From the NCBI GenBank assembly GCA_021777535.1, contig JAJYDN010000006.1, forward strand, positions 60,079 through 100,903: a DNA stretch of 40,825 nucleotides. The letters are read 5' to 3'. Under the pieces are notes generated by a model. It had not been told where the DNA came from. It searched no databases and worked only from the letters and a program-made list of their open reading frames with translations. Shown one piece after another: positions 30,462 to 39,316 of the stretch (position 1 is its first letter; every line of letters starts with the position of its first letter). The stretch is from Pseudomonadota bacterium. Lineage in GTDB: Bacteria; Pseudomonadota; Gammaproteobacteria; Acidiferrobacterales; Acidiferrobacteraceae. The translations under genes and the position numbers were made by a program.

Positions 30462-31037
30462 CTAGACGACCGGCATGCCTTCGTTTTCGAGCATGCGCAC
30501 AAGACGGATGAGGGGCAGCCCGATGAGCGTAGTCGGATCATCCCCCTCGAAACGCTCGAGCAGGGCGATCCCGAGTCCTTCCGACTTCACGCTGCCGGCG
30601 CAATCATAGGGCTGTTCCCGCTCGAGGTAGCGCTCGATGTAGTGTTCGGACAGCGTGCGGAAGGCGACACCGAAACATTCGACGGTAGTCTGCATCTGCC
30701 CCGTCCTTGTATTGAAAACCGCAAGCCCCGTATACAGACGGGCAGTCCTGCCGGAAATCTTCATGAGCTGACGCTTGGCTTCGTCAAATGCCCCCGACTT
30801 GCCGACGATTTCGCCGTTGTAATCGGCCACCTGGTCGGAGCCGATCACCAGTGCATCGGGGCAGGATTCGCCGCCTGCGCGGGCCTTGCTGATGGAAAGG
30901 CGCAGCGCCAACGCCGATGGTGCCTCATCGGGGAGCGGTGTTTCGTCGACATCGGGCACGCGCACCTCGAAGGGGACGCCAAGCCGCGAGAGCAGCTCCC
31001 GGCGATAACGGGAGCCTGAAGCCAGAATAAGCCGCAT
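30462..31037 (-). CDS. yceF: Maf-family nucleotide pyrophosphatase YceF (7-methyl-GTP type)
   Basis: House-cleaning pyrophosphatase; the YceF subgroup prefers 7-methyl-GTP. The 191 residues show MRLILASGSRYRRELLSRLG, the metal/nucleotide segment VDETPLPDEAPSALALRLS, VIGSDQVADYNGEIVGK and CAGSVKSEGLGIALLERFEG, which follow E. coli YceF closely. ATG 31037 overlaps the pycB stop by one base (TGATG); a GTG one codon earlier is an alternative. In E. coli yceF lies just before yceD-rpmF-plsX in divergent orientation. Here pycA and pycB sit in between. Confidence 0.93.
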   Translation of the reverse strand: MRLILASGSRYRRELLSRLGVPFEVRVPDVDETPLPDEAPSALALRLSISKARAGGESCPDALVIGSDQVADYNGEIVGKSGAFDEAKRQLMKISGRTARLYTGLAVFNTRTGQMQTTVECFGVAFRTLSEHYIERYLEREQPYDCAGSVKSEGLGIALLERFEGDDPTTLIGLPLIRLVRMLENEGMPVV

Positions 31038-32869
31038 CACGCGATCTCGACCAGAGCCTCGTCGGGGACGACACTGTCGCCTTTCTTCACATGGATGGCC
31101 TTGACGGTGCCCTTGATCGGAGCCGGCACCTCGTTTTCCATCTTCATGGCCTCGATGACCAGCACGGCGTCACCGGCATTGACCTTCGCGCCAACCTGGA
31201 CGACGACGTCCACGACCGTGCCCGGCATGGCGCTCGTCACATCACCGGGCTTGCGGGCCTTCGGCCGCTCGCCCGCCTTGGCGGGCTGCGCCGCCGGCGC
31301 GATCTCGGTACCCGTGGTCGGCACGATGCTCATGGTTTCGACCATGATTTCTTCCGGCATGCCATCCACATACACATAGAATGGCCGGCGCTCCTCGGTC
31401 TTGTGACCGGCTCCGCGGATCTTGATGTTGTAAGTCTCGCCGTGCATCGTGACATTGAAATCCGTCGGCGCAAGATAACAGGGCGCCGCCTGCGCCTCGG
31501 GCGGCGGCAGGAGATCTTCGGGGTGCAAGGTACCCGCGCGGCGCTCCTCCAGAAAGGTCCGGCCGATCTCCGGGAACATCGCATACGTAAGCACGTCCTC
31601 TTCGGAGACCGCGAGATCACCGATTTCACGGCGCAGGCGTTCCATTTCCGGTTTCAGGTCGTCGGCCGGCCGGTAGGTGATCACCCGCTCGTTGCCGATC
31701 GCCTGGCGGCGCAGGCGCTCGTCGACCGCACCCGGAGGCGCTCCGTAGCGGCCCTGCAGATACAGCTTCACTTCGTTGGTGATGTTTTTGTAGCGCTGGC
31801 CCGTGAGCACGTTGAATACGGCCTGCGTGCCGACAATCTGTGAAGTCGGCGTCACCAGGGGCGGATAACCGAGGTCTGCGCGCACGCGCGGAATCTCCGC
31901 AAGAACTTCATCCATGCGGTTCAACGCGCCCTGTTCCTTCAGCTGGTTGGCAAGATTCGAGATCATGCCTCCAGGCACCTGGTTGATGTGGACGCGCGTG
32001 TCCACCCCGGTATGCTCGCTCTCGAATTGGTGGTAACGCTTGCGCACTTCGCGGAAATAGGCGTTGACGCGCTCGAGCCGATCCATGTCAAGACCGGTGT
32101 CGTGCGCAGTGCCATGGAGCGCCATGACCAGACTCTCGGTCGGCGGGTGGCTGGTGCCGCCACCAAAGGACGACAGCGCTGTATCGATCATGTAGCAACC
32201 GGCCTCGATCGCTTTCCAGTGACACATGGCGGCGAGCCCGGAAGTGGAGTGCGAATGCAGATGCAGAGGGACCTTGACGGTCTTTACGAGGGCCTTGACA
32301 AGCGCGCTCGTGCGGGTCGGCGTAAGAAGCCCGGCCATGTCCTTGATGGCGATCGTATGGCAACCCATCGCCTCGAGCTCCCGCGCCATGTCGACATAGG
32401 CGGGGATGCTGTGCACCGGGCTCGTCGTGTAACAGATCGTTCCTTCGGCGTGTTTGCCCGCAGCGATGGTCGCCTCGATCGCGACCTGCAGATTCCGCAT
32501 GTCGTTCATGGCGTCGAAGATGCGGAACACATCCACACCATTGGCGGCCGCGCGCTGAACGAAGGCGCGCACGACATCGTCGGAATAGTGGCGGTATCCG
32601 AGCAGGTTCTGTCCGCGCAGCAGCATCTGCAGGCGCGTATTGGGCAAGGCGGCCTTCAGGACCCGCAGACGCTCCCACGGATCCTCCTTCAGGAAACGCA
32701 GGCAGGCGTCGAAGGTGGCGCCACCCCACGCTTCCAGGGACCAGTATCCGATGCCATCGAGATCCGGACAGGCCGGCAGCATGTCTTCGGTACGCATGCG
32801 CGTCGCGATCAGGGACTGATGGGCATCGCGCAGAATGACATCGGTGATGAGGACGCGTTTTTTGGGCAC
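31037..32869 (-). CDS. pycB: pyruvate carboxylase subunit B / oxaloacetate decarboxylase alpha-like (carboxyltransferase plus biotinyl domain)
   Basis: Transfers CO2 from carboxybiotin to pyruvate. Of 610 residues, the N-terminal carboxyltransferase TIM barrel has ITDVILRDAHQSLIATRMRT, the metal-binding HLHSHSTSGLA and a middle conserved domain (LVTPTSQIVGTQAVFNVL). An Ala/Pro linker leads to a C-terminal biotinyl domain with the biotin lysine in VIEAMKMENEV. pycA lies directly upstream and there is no oadB/oadG for a Na+ pump, so a two-subunit anaplerotic pyruvate carboxylase is most likely. 2-oxoglutarate carboxylase (CfiA-like) or a decarboxylase are less likely. Confidence 0.88.
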   Translation of the reverse strand: MPKKRVLITDVILRDAHQSLIATRMRTEDMLPACPDLDGIGYWSLEAWGGATFDACLRFLKEDPWERLRVLKAALPNTRLQMLLRGQNLLGYRHYSDDVVRAFVQRAAANGVDVFRIFDAMNDMRNLQVAIEATIAAGKHAEGTICYTTSPVHSIPAYVDMARELEAMGCHTIAIKDMAGLLTPTRTSALVKALVKTVKVPLHLHSHSTSGLAAMCHWKAIEAGCYMIDTALSSFGGGTSHPPTESLVMALHGTAHDTGLDMDRLERVNAYFREVRKRYHQFESEHTGVDTRVHINQVPGGMISNLANQLKEQGALNRMDEVLAEIPRVRADLGYPPLVTPTSQIVGTQAVFNVLTGQRYKNITNEVKLYLQGRYGAPPGAVDERLRRQAIGNERVITYRPADDLKPEMERLRREIGDLAVSEEDVLTYAMFPEIGRTFLEERRAGTLHPEDLLPPPEAQAAPCYLAPTDFNVTMHGETYNIKIRGAGHKTEERRPFYVYVDGMPEEIMVETMSIVPTTGTEIAPAAQPAKAGERPKARKPGDVTSAMPGTVVDVVVQVGAKVNAGDAVLVIEAMKMENEVPAPIKGTVKAIHVKKGDSVVPDEALVEIA

Positions 32870-32964
32870 GGTCTACCTGTCTAGCTGTTTGTTGTCGGAT
32901 ACGGAACCGGAATTATACCTATTCTCCCGGGCGCTGTCGTCAGTATGCGTGCGCAGCACCGGGC

Positions 32965-34383
32965 CTACAGGCCATGGTGCGCCGCGATCGCGGCGGCAAT
33001 CGCGGCAGCCAGATGGGCTGTCGGTCGCCGCGCCGAGTAGTTGATGAGCTCGGGATGCTGCTCCACAAATCCCGTATCGAACTGGCCTGCACGGAATTCC
33101 GGTGTCTTCAGGATCTCCAGATGATAGGGGATCGTCGTTTTCACGCCGGAGACACCCATGTCAAGCAGGGCGCGCCGCCCGCGCGCAAGCGCCTTCTCCC
33201 AGTTCAATGCCCAGATGGTGAGTTTGGCACACATGGAGTCATAGTAGGGTGGAAACTCATAACCGGTATAAATGGCCGCGTCCGTCCGCACGCCGGGCCC
33301 GCCCGGTGAATAGTAACGGGTGATGCGCCCGAAATTGGGCAGAAAATCGTTTTTCGGATCCTCGGCGTTGATGCGGAACTGCATCGCGAACCCGCGCCGG
33401 TGCACGTCTTCCTGCGCAAACGACAGCGGCTTGCCGCTCGCGATCAGGATCTGTTCCTGCACGATGTCGATGCCGGTTATCTGCTCGGTGATCGTGTGTT
33501 CGACCTGAAGCCGCGTATTCATCTCCATGAAATAAAAGCGCTGATCGCGGTCGAAAAGGAATTCGACCGTACCGGCGTTCTCATAGCCCACGGTCTTTGC
33601 CGCCCGTACCGCGAGGTCGCACACTTCGGTGCGTTGCGCCTCGGTGAGCTGCGGCGAGGGGGCGATTTCCAGAAGCTTCTGGTGGCGCCTCTGGATCGAG
33701 CAATCGCGCTCAAACAGATGGACAATGTTGCCGAAGCGGTCGCCGAGCACCTGCACCTCGATGTGGCGCGGGTTCACCACGCATTTTTCGAGGAACACCT
33801 CGGCCGTCCCGAACGCCTTGGTCGCCTCCGATACCACCCGGTCGTACTGGCGCCTTAACTCCTCCTCGGAGTCGCAGCGGCGGATGCCGCGTCCGCCACC
33901 CCCGGAAGTGGCTTTCAGCATGACCGGGTAGCCGATGTCACGGGCAATGCGCAATGCCTCGTCGAGTCCATTGACATTGCCGTCACTGCCGGGGACCACG
34001 GGAATGCCGGCGGCGATCATCGCCTGGCGCGCCATCGTCTTGTCGCCCATGCGGCGGATGACGTCGGGCGAAGGACCGATAAAGGTGAGACCCCGGCGCG
34101 CGCAGGTTTCCGGGAGTTCGGGATTTTCCGACAGGAAGCCATAGCCCGGATGGACCGCGTCGCAACCGGCACTCAAGGCCACACTCGCGATGCGGTGGGC
34201 GTTCAAATAGCCCCCCACGGGGTCCGGACCGAGATTATAGGCCTCGCTTGCCTTCTTGACGTGCAGGGCATGGCGGTCGGCGTCCGTATAGACGGCCACT
34301 GATTCGATGCCGAGCTCGGCGCACGCGCGTACGATACGGACGGCGATTTCACCGCGGTTCGCTACAAGAATCTTTTTGATCAC
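32965..34383 (-). CDS. pycA: pyruvate carboxylase subunit A (biotin carboxylase)
   Basis: ATP- and bicarbonate-dependent carboxylation of the biotin on PycB. The 472 residues start MIKKILVANRGEIAVRIVRA and show the ATP-grasp domain with KATSGGGGRGIR, HIEVQVLGDRFGN and ERDCSIQRRHQKLLEIAPSP, then MEMNTRLQVEHTITEQITG. GTG 34383 was chosen: GGGG lies 5 nt upstream and the protein then matches the family N-terminus; the upstream open frame runs through the promoter region. It could be taken for accC, but the C-terminus and its partner point to PycA. Confidence 0.9.
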   Translation of the reverse strand: MIKKILVANRGEIAVRIVRACAELGIESVAVYTDADRHALHVKKASEAYNLGPDPVGGYLNAHRIASVALSAGCDAVHPGYGFLSENPELPETCARRGLTFIGPSPDVIRRMGDKTMARQAMIAAGIPVVPGSDGNVNGLDEALRIARDIGYPVMLKATSGGGGRGIRRCDSEEELRRQYDRVVSEATKAFGTAEVFLEKCVVNPRHIEVQVLGDRFGNIVHLFERDCSIQRRHQKLLEIAPSPQLTEAQRTEVCDLAVRAAKTVGYENAGTVEFLFDRDQRFYFMEMNTRLQVEHTITEQITGIDIVQEQILIASGKPLSFAQEDVHRRGFAMQFRINAEDPKNDFLPNFGRITRYYSPGGPGVRTDAAIYTGYEFPPYYDSMCAKLTIWALNWEKALARGRRALLDMGVSGVKTTIPYHLEILKTPEFRAGQFDTGFVEQHPELINYSARRPTAHLAAAIAAAIAAHHGL

Positions 34384-34417
34384 TGCCACCCCATAGCCTG
34401 GTTGTTGGAGCGCTGCT

Positions 34418-34445
34418 ATTGTAAGGCTTCCGGAGCTTGTGTTCA
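34418..34445 (-). promoter_or_regulatory. candidate promoter of pycA-pycB-yceF
   Basis: On the minus strand TGAACA (34440-34445, 4 of 6) and TACAAT (34418-34423, 5 of 6) are spaced by 16 nt. Transcription would start near 34411, about 28 nt before pycA. It stands back to back with the yceD promoter, the two -35 elements being 14 nt apart. Confidence 0.55.
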
Positions 34446-34459
34446 CCCCCGGAACGCTT

Positions 34460-34488
34460 TTGACACCCATGACCGGCATCTATATGAT
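34460..34488 (+). promoter_or_regulatory. near-consensus promoter of the yceD-rpmF-fab cluster
   Basis: Perfect -35 TTGACA (34460-34465), a 17-nt spacer and TATGAT (34483-34488, 5 of 6) form one of the two best sigma70-type promoters in the window. The ATG of yceD begins at 34494, only 6 nt after the -10, so transcription should start at or right beside the start codon and yield a leaderless mRNA. Confidence 0.8.
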
Positions 34489-34493
34489 GGCGC

Positions 34494-34994
34494 ATGCTTT
34501 TTGACCCCCTGGCCAGGGCACCGGATCTCCGGCGCCTGGCGGAGACTGAAGCCCGGTTCGAGGGCAGGATCATACTGGCGACGGACCGTCTGGCCGCGCT
34601 GGTGGAGGAACGGCCGGCGGACGTATGGGTGCGCCTGGCATTCGATCAGGGCCCCCGGCAGCGGCCACGGGTGCGCGGCGAGGTAGCGGCAGAGGTAACC
34701 TGCCTGTGCCAGCGCTGCCATGAACCGTTTCGGTACCTGCTGCAAGGGACCTGGGAGCTCGTGTTTGCCGCCTCGGACGAGGAGGCGCGTATCCTGGGCG
34801 AAGAGGGGGTGGATAGCTGTCATGAGACGGGCCCGCTCGATGTGGCGGCGATGATCGAAGATGAGCTGATGTTGGCGCTGCCCATGGCGCCGCGTCACGA
34901 ACCGGCCTGTGCGTCCTTGATGCAGGCGGATACGGCGCCGCACCCGTTTGCGGCACTAAAGGGATTGTTTGCCCGTGACGGGCGCGACAAATAA
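34494..34994 (+). CDS. yceD: YceD family protein (DUF177), 23S rRNA/ribosome-associated
   Basis: YceD is linked to 23S rRNA processing and is conserved before rpmF. The 166 residues start MLFDPLARAPDLRRLAETEA, which follows the Pseudomonas-type N-terminus. They contain the conserved VTCLCQRCHEPFRY near residue 80 with a CxxC pair, and IEDELMLALPMAPRHEPAC later. No Shine-Dalgarno sequence precedes ATG 34494, and the promoter places the transcript start there, so translation is probably leaderless. rpmF begins 18 nt after the stop. Confidence 0.92.
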   Translation: MLFDPLARAPDLRRLAETEARFEGRIILATDRLAALVEERPADVWVRLAFDQGPRQRPRVRGEVAAEVTCLCQRCHEPFRYLLQGTWELVFAASDEEARILGEEGVDSCHETGPLDVAAMIEDELMLALPMAPRHEPACASLMQADTAPHPFAALKGLFARDGRDK

Positions 34995-35012
34995 GAGACT
35001 GAGGACCGTGTA

Positions 35013-35192
35013 ATGGCTGTACAAAAGAGCAGAAAAACCCCCTCCAAGCGTGGCATGCGCCGTTCGCACGATGCCTTGTCGAAGCCCACCCTGTCGGTCG
35101 AACCGATCAGCGGCGAAACGCATCGCCGTCACCACATCAGCGCCGACGGTTATTATCGAGGCCGCAAGGTTCTCGATAGCAAGGCGGATTAA
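35013..35192 (+). CDS. rpmF: 50S ribosomal protein bL32
   Basis: Small large-subunit protein of 59 residues, beginning [20 protein letters not shown] and ending with [15 protein letters not shown] plus a short tail. It is the zinc-free form: the cysteine pairs of C+ bL32 are absent. GAGGA lies about 8 nt before ATG 35013. It occupies its standard place between yceD and plsX. Confidence 0.97.
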   Translation: MAVQKSRKTPSKRGMRRSHDALSKPTLSVEPISGETHRRHHISADGYYRGRKVLDSKAD

Positions 35193-35210
35193 GTCCAAGC
35201 CGGAGCGATA

Positions 35211-36230
35211 GTGACTACAACCATCGCCCTCGACGCCATGGGGGGTGATCATGGGCCGCGCGTCACGGTCCCGGCTGCGCTCGCCTTTTTGCGCACCGCG
35301 GAAGACGCACGGCTGATCCTGGTCGGCCAGCCTGAACCCCTGGAAGCCGAAGTGCGGCGCCTTGGCGCGCACTTCGATGACCGCCTGCAGCTGCAGGCGG
35401 CAACCGAGGTCGTGCGCATGGATGAACCGCCGGCCCAGGCGTTGCGGTCGAAGCGGGACTCATCCATGCGGATTGCGATCACCCTGGTGCGCGACGGCGG
35501 GGCCGACGCCTGTGTGAGCGCCGGCAACACAGGCGCCCTCATGGCGATTGCCCATTTCGTGCTGAAGACGCTGCCCGGCATCGACCGGCCGGCGATCATG
35601 GCGGCGTTGCCGACCATGTACGGACATGTGCACCTGCTCGATCTCGGGGCCAATGTGGAATGCACGGCGGAACAGCTGCGCCAGTTTGCGGTGATGGGCG
35701 CGATCGTGGTGGCGGCCGTGGAAGGCCGCACGCGGCCGTCCGTTGGTTTGCTCAATATCGGCAGCGAGGACATCAAGGGCACCGAGGTCATCAAGGCGGC
35801 CGCGGCCTTGCTACAGGAGTCGAACCTGAACTATGTAGGTTACGTGGAAGGCGATGGCATCTACACAGGCCACACGGACATCGTCGTTTGCGATGGTTTC
35901 GTCGGCAACATCGCCCTGAAAGCGAGCGAAGGATTGGCACAAATGATTTCTTATCTGATGCGACGCGAATTCGAGCGGCACATCGGCACCCGGCTTGCGG
36001 GTCTTGTCGCCATGCCGGTACTGAAGGCCTTCCGGCGCCGCGTCGACCCGCGCCGCTACAATGGCGCGAGCCTGGTCGGCCTGAACGGGGTCGTCGTCAA
36101 AAGTCATGGCGGCGCCGACGTCCTCGGCATGAGCAATGCCCTGCACGTGGCCCTGTCGGAGGCGCGCAAGAAGGTGCCCGCCCTGATCCGGCGCGAACTC
36201 GAACCGACCCCCGAGCGGGGGCTTGCGTGA
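35211..36230 (+). CDS. plsX: phosphate acyltransferase PlsX
   Basis: Converts acyl-ACP to acyl-phosphate, feeding PlsY in the first step of phospholipid synthesis; peripheral membrane protein. The 339 residues open with [12 protein letters not shown] and contain [25 protein letters not shown] and [17 protein letters not shown], all hallmarks. The start is GTG 35211 with CGGAGCG just upstream. The stop overlaps the fabH start by GTGA. Confidence 0.96.
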   Translation: MTTTIALDAMGGDHGPRVTVPAALAFLRTAEDARLILVGQPEPLEAEVRRLGAHFDDRLQLQAATEVVRMDEPPAQALRSKRDSSMRIAITLVRDGGADACVSAGNTGALMAIAHFVLKTLPGIDRPAIMAALPTMYGHVHLLDLGANVECTAEQLRQFAVMGAIVVAAVEGRTRPSVGLLNIGSEDIKGTEVIKAAAALLQESNLNYVGYVEGDGIYTGHTDIVVCDGFVGNIALKASEGLAQMISYLMRREFERHIGTRLAGLVAMPVLKAFRRRVDPRRYNGASLVGLNGVVVKSHGGADVLGMSNALHVALSEARKKVPALIRRELEPTPERGLA

Positions 36231-37195
36231 CGTTTGCCCGCATCCTTGGTACCGGTGGCTACCTGCCTGACAGGGTGGTCACGAATGAGGATCTCGCCCG
36301 GATGGTCGAGACCTCCGATGAGTGGATCGTAAGCCGCACAGGCATCCGGGAACGCCGGATCGCGGCCGCAGGGCAGACCACCTGCGACCTCGCCGAGCAG
36401 GCGGCCCGGGCCGCACTGGCTGCGGCGGGCTGCACTGCGCAGGACATCGATCTCATCATCGTCGCGACGACGACACCCGACCGCATCTTTCCGAGCACGG
36501 CCTGTCTCCTCCAGGACCGGCTCGGGAACCACGGCGCCCCTGCGTTCGATGTGCAGGCGGTCTGCACGGGGTTCATCTATGCACTGGCCACGGCGGAGAA
36601 ATTCATCCGCAGCGGCAGTGCGCGCAAGGCCCTCGTGGTCGGCGCGGAGACCATGTCCCGGATAGTCGACTGGACGGACCGCGCGACCTGCGTGCTGTTT
36701 GGCGATGGCGCGGGCGCGGTGATCGTGGGAACGGACAGCGAGCCCGGCATCATGTCCTCGCACCTGCACGCCGACGGCGCCTACAAGGACCTCCTGACGG
36801 TGGCCGGAGGCGTATCCGAGCACCCGGAGATCCTGCGCGAGGGAACGGCACACGTCCTCATGCGCGGCAACGAAGTGTTCCGCATGGCCGTCACGACGCT
36901 CGACAATATCGTCGAGGAATCCCTGCAGGCCAATGGCTTGCGCCGTGAAGAGGTGCGGTGGCTGGTGCCCCACCAGGCCAACACGCGCATTATTGCCGCC
37001 ACCGCCAAGCGTCTCGGCATGTCCATGGACCAGGTCGTCGTGACCGTCGACCGTCATGGCAACACGTCGGGCGCCTCGATCCCGCTGGCCTTCGATGTCG
37101 CGGTACGTGATGGCCGCATCCAGCGCGGCGACATCGTGCTCATGGAGGGTTTTGGTGGCGGATTCACCTGGGGCTCGATTCTTCTTCGGTATTGA
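36227..37195 (+). CDS. fabH: beta-ketoacyl-ACP synthase III
   Basis: Starts fatty-acid synthesis by condensing acetyl-CoA with malonyl-ACP. The 322-residue protein has the catalytic Cys in [14 protein letters not shown] near residue 112, His in [10 protein letters not shown] and Asn in [13 protein letters not shown] 36227 overlaps the plsX stop and is preceded by CGGGGGC; a much longer open frame upstream is antisense or off-frame read of plsX. It is followed by fabD 8 nt later. Confidence 0.96.
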   Translation: MTFARILGTGGYLPDRVVTNEDLARMVETSDEWIVSRTGIRERRIAAAGQTTCDLAEQAARAALAAAGCTAQDIDLIIVATTTPDRIFPSTACLLQDRLGNHGAPAFDVQAVCTGFIYALATAEKFIRSGSARKALVVGAETMSRIVDWTDRATCVLFGDGAGAVIVGTDSEPGIMSSHLHADGAYKDLLTVAGGVSEHPEILREGTAHVLMRGNEVFRMAVTTLDNIVEESLQANGLRREEVRWLVPHQANTRIIAATAKRLGMSMDQVVVTVDRHGNTSGASIPLAFDVAVRDGRIQRGDIVLMEGFGGGFTWGSILLRY

Positions 37196-37203
37196 GGTGA
37201 AAG

Positions 37204-38145
37204 GTGGCGGAAATGGATAAGGCGGCAACGGCCTTCCTGTTCCCCGGACAGGGGTCACAGGCGGTCGGCATGCTGGGCGCGCTCGGGCAGCAGTATGCGG
37301 GCGTGCGGCAGATTTTCGAGGAGGCAAGCGAAGCGCTCGGCTATGACCTGTGGCAGGTCAGCCAGGAGGGGCCGGAACAGCGGCTAAACCAGACCGAAAT
37401 CACGCAACCTGCGCTCCTTGCGGCCGATGTGGCCTGCTATCGCGTATGGCGCGCGGCAGGTGGCGCGGCTCCGGCGTGGATGGCCGGCCACAGTCTCGGC
37501 GAATATGCGGCTCTGGTCTGTGCGGGCGCCATCACATTGCGCGACGGCGCAGCCCTTGTCGCCCGCCGCGGGAAACTCATGCAGGAGGCGGTACCGGAAG
37601 GGCAGGGGGCGATGGCGGCGATTCTCGGTCTCGACGATGCCGCGGTGGAGCGCTTGTGCGCCGACCAGGCCCAGGGTGAGGTGCTGTCCGCGGTCAATTA
37701 CAATGCGCCGGGCCAGGTGGTCATAGCGGGCACGAAGGCTGCCGTCGACCGGGCCATGGCGGCCGCGCGGGGGGCGGGCGCCAAACGCGCCCTGCCGCTT
37801 GCCGTGAGCGCGCCGTCGCACTGTGCACTCATGAAAGGTGCTGCCGAAAAGCTCTCTGCGCACCTTGAGCGGATCACGATCCGGACGCCGTCCATTCCGG
37901 TGGTCCATAACTGCAGCGTGACAAGCGAAACGGATCCCGAAAAGATTCGGTTGGCCCTCGTAAAGCAGCTATACTCCCCCGTACGCTGGGCCGAGACGAT
38001 CACGTTTCTGGCCGGGCGGGGCGTGCAGGGATTCCTCGAGTGCGGCCCTGGAAAAGTGCTGTGCGGACTGAACAAGCGCATCGTGGACGCCCCCTGCGCG
38101 CCACTGGGTACGCCCGCGGAAATGGCCCAGGCGCTCGATGGCTGA
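37204..38145 (+). CDS. fabD: malonyl-CoA:ACP transacylase
   Basis: Loads malonate onto ACP. Of 313 residues the N-terminal LFPGQGSQAVGML is the oxyanion-loop signature, the catalytic Ser lies in AGHSLGEYAALV near residue 95, and the His is in VSAPSHCALM. GAGGTGA precedes GTG 37204; ATG 37213 is an equally good start. Typical fabH-fabD-fabG order. Confidence 0.96.
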   Translation: MAEMDKAATAFLFPGQGSQAVGMLGALGQQYAGVRQIFEEASEALGYDLWQVSQEGPEQRLNQTEITQPALLAADVACYRVWRAAGGAAPAWMAGHSLGEYAALVCAGAITLRDGAALVARRGKLMQEAVPEGQGAMAAILGLDDAAVERLCADQAQGEVLSAVNYNAPGQVVIAGTKAAVDRAMAAARGAGAKRALPLAVSAPSHCALMKGAAEKLSAHLERITIRTPSIPVVHNCSVTSETDPEKIRLALVKQLYSPVRWAETITFLAGRGVQGFLECGPGKVLCGLNKRIVDAPCAPLGTPAEMAQALDG

Positions 38146-38158
38146 GGACACAACCACA

Positions 38159-38905
38159 ATGACGGAACTGAAAGACGAAGTGGCGCTGGTCACGGGTGCC
38201 AGCCGCGGCATAGGGGCCGCCTGCGCGGTGGCGCTGGCCCGGGCGGGCGCGCACGTCATCGGCACGGCCACATCGGCTGCGGGCCTCGCTGCCATCGAAT
38301 CCCTTCTTGCCGAACACAATCTCGCCGGGAAAGCGATGCTTTTGGACATCGCGAGCGCGGTATCCATCGACGCCTTGCTCGGCGCCCTCGACGAGGGCGG
38401 GCAGTGGCCGACGATTCTCGTCAACAACGCCGGCATCACGCGCGACAATCTCGCCTTGCGCATGCGCGACGAGGAATGGGACGCGGTCATCGCGACCAAC
38501 CTCACCGGCGTATTCCGCCTGACACGCGGCTGTCTGCGGGCCATGACAAAGGCGCGCAAGGGCCGCATCATCAACATCAGTTCGGTCGTCGGTGCCACCG
38601 GCAATGGAGGCCAGGCCAACTACGCGGCGACGAAGGCAGGTGTTGTGGCCTTCGGGAAATCCATCGCGCGCGAACTGGGCAGCCGCAACATCACGGTCAA
38701 CGCCGTGGCACCGGGCTTCATCGACACGGACATGACGCGCGCCTTGAGCGAAAATCAGCGCAAAGGGCTTCTTGAGCAGATTCCGCTGGGGCGTTTTGGG
38801 ACGGCGGCCGATATTGCCCACGCGGTCACGTTCCTTGCATCGCCGGCCGCAGCCTACATCACTGGGGCGACTTTGCATGTAAATGGCGGTATGTTTATGG
38901 GTTGA
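38159..38905 (+). CDS. fabG: 3-oxoacyl-ACP reductase
   Basis: NADPH-dependent reduction of beta-ketoacyl-ACP. The 248-residue SDR protein has cofactor motif TGASRGIGAACAVAL, NNAGITRDNL, catalytic Ser in NISSVVGATG and YAATKAGVV, and ends with GATLHVNGGMFMG. ATG 38159 matches the family N-terminus; ATG 38138 inside fabD would add seven unrelated residues. GAGGA lies about 10 nt upstream. Confidence 0.96.
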   Translation: MTELKDEVALVTGASRGIGAACAVALARAGAHVIGTATSAAGLAAIESLLAEHNLAGKAMLLDIASAVSIDALLGALDEGGQWPTILVNNAGITRDNLALRMRDEEWDAVIATNLTGVFRLTRGCLRAMTKARKGRIINISSVVGATGNGGQANYAATKAGVVAFGKSIARELGSRNITVNAVAPGFIDTDMTRALSENQRKGLLEQIPLGRFGTAADIAHAVTFLASPAAAYITGATLHVNGGMFMG

Positions 38906-38962
38906 GGAACACCCTCGGACTGTGGTTCCCCGCAAAATCGAGCAATATGCAAGTAGACTTCA

Positions 38963-38995
38963 CGGGGCGGTGTATGGTAACTATGCGCCGCCCTG
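38963..38995 (+). repeat. long hairpin in the acpP leader
   Basis: A 15-bp stem with loop TAA: GGGCGG (38965-38970) pairs with CCGCCC (38988-38993), TGTATGG (38971-38977) with CTATGCG (38981-38987) using some G-U pairs, and C38963-G38995 plus G38964-T38994 extend it. It ends 22 nt before the ribosome binding site of acpP. No U-tract follows, so it is more likely a processing or mRNA-stability element than a terminator. Confidence 0.6.
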
Positions 38996-39029
38996 AGAAA
39001 GGCACACAACGACTGTTGGAGGATTGAAC

Positions 39030-39269
39030 ATGAGCAGTATCGAAGAGCGCGTCAAAAAGATCGTCATTGAGCAGCTTGGCGTCAGTGAAAACGAAGTCAC
39101 CAACGACGCCTCGTTCGTCGATGATCTGGGCGCCGACTCGCTCGACACCGTCGAACTGGTGATGGCGCTGGAAGAGGAGTTCGATTGCGAAATCTCGGAT
39201 GACGAAGCCGAGAAGATCACGACGGTCAAGCAGGCCGTCGACTACATCAGCTCCCACGCAGCCAACTAG
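39030..39269 (+). CDS. acpP: acyl carrier protein
   Basis: Carries growing acyl chains on a 4'-phosphopantetheine arm. The 79-residue acidic protein has the attachment Ser in [19 protein letters not shown]. The strong GGAGGA at 39018-39023 is 6 nt before ATG 39030; a TTG two codons earlier is not needed. The gene has visibly lower GC than its neighbours, as usual for this protein. Very high expression is expected. Confidence 0.97.
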   Translation: MSSIEERVKKIVIEQLGVSENEVTNDASFVDDLGADSLDTVELVMALEEEFDCEISDDEAEKITTVKQAVDYISSHAAN

Positions 39270-39316
39270 ACAACCCAGGGCATGCGCAGAGAACGGATTC
39301 GGGAAAGGGGGTCGGT

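Noticed and set aside
31037-34383. Na+-pumping oxaloacetate decarboxylase or acetyl-CoA carboxylase (accC)
   Set aside because: There is no oadB/oadG membrane partner and no accB. The biotin carboxylase is paired with a carboxyltransferase of the pyruvate carboxylase type.
38906-39029. A sigma70 promoter for acpP (TAGACT or TTCACG with nearby TATG boxes)
   Set aside because: No pair of hexamers with 16-18 nt spacing had acceptable matches at both ends.
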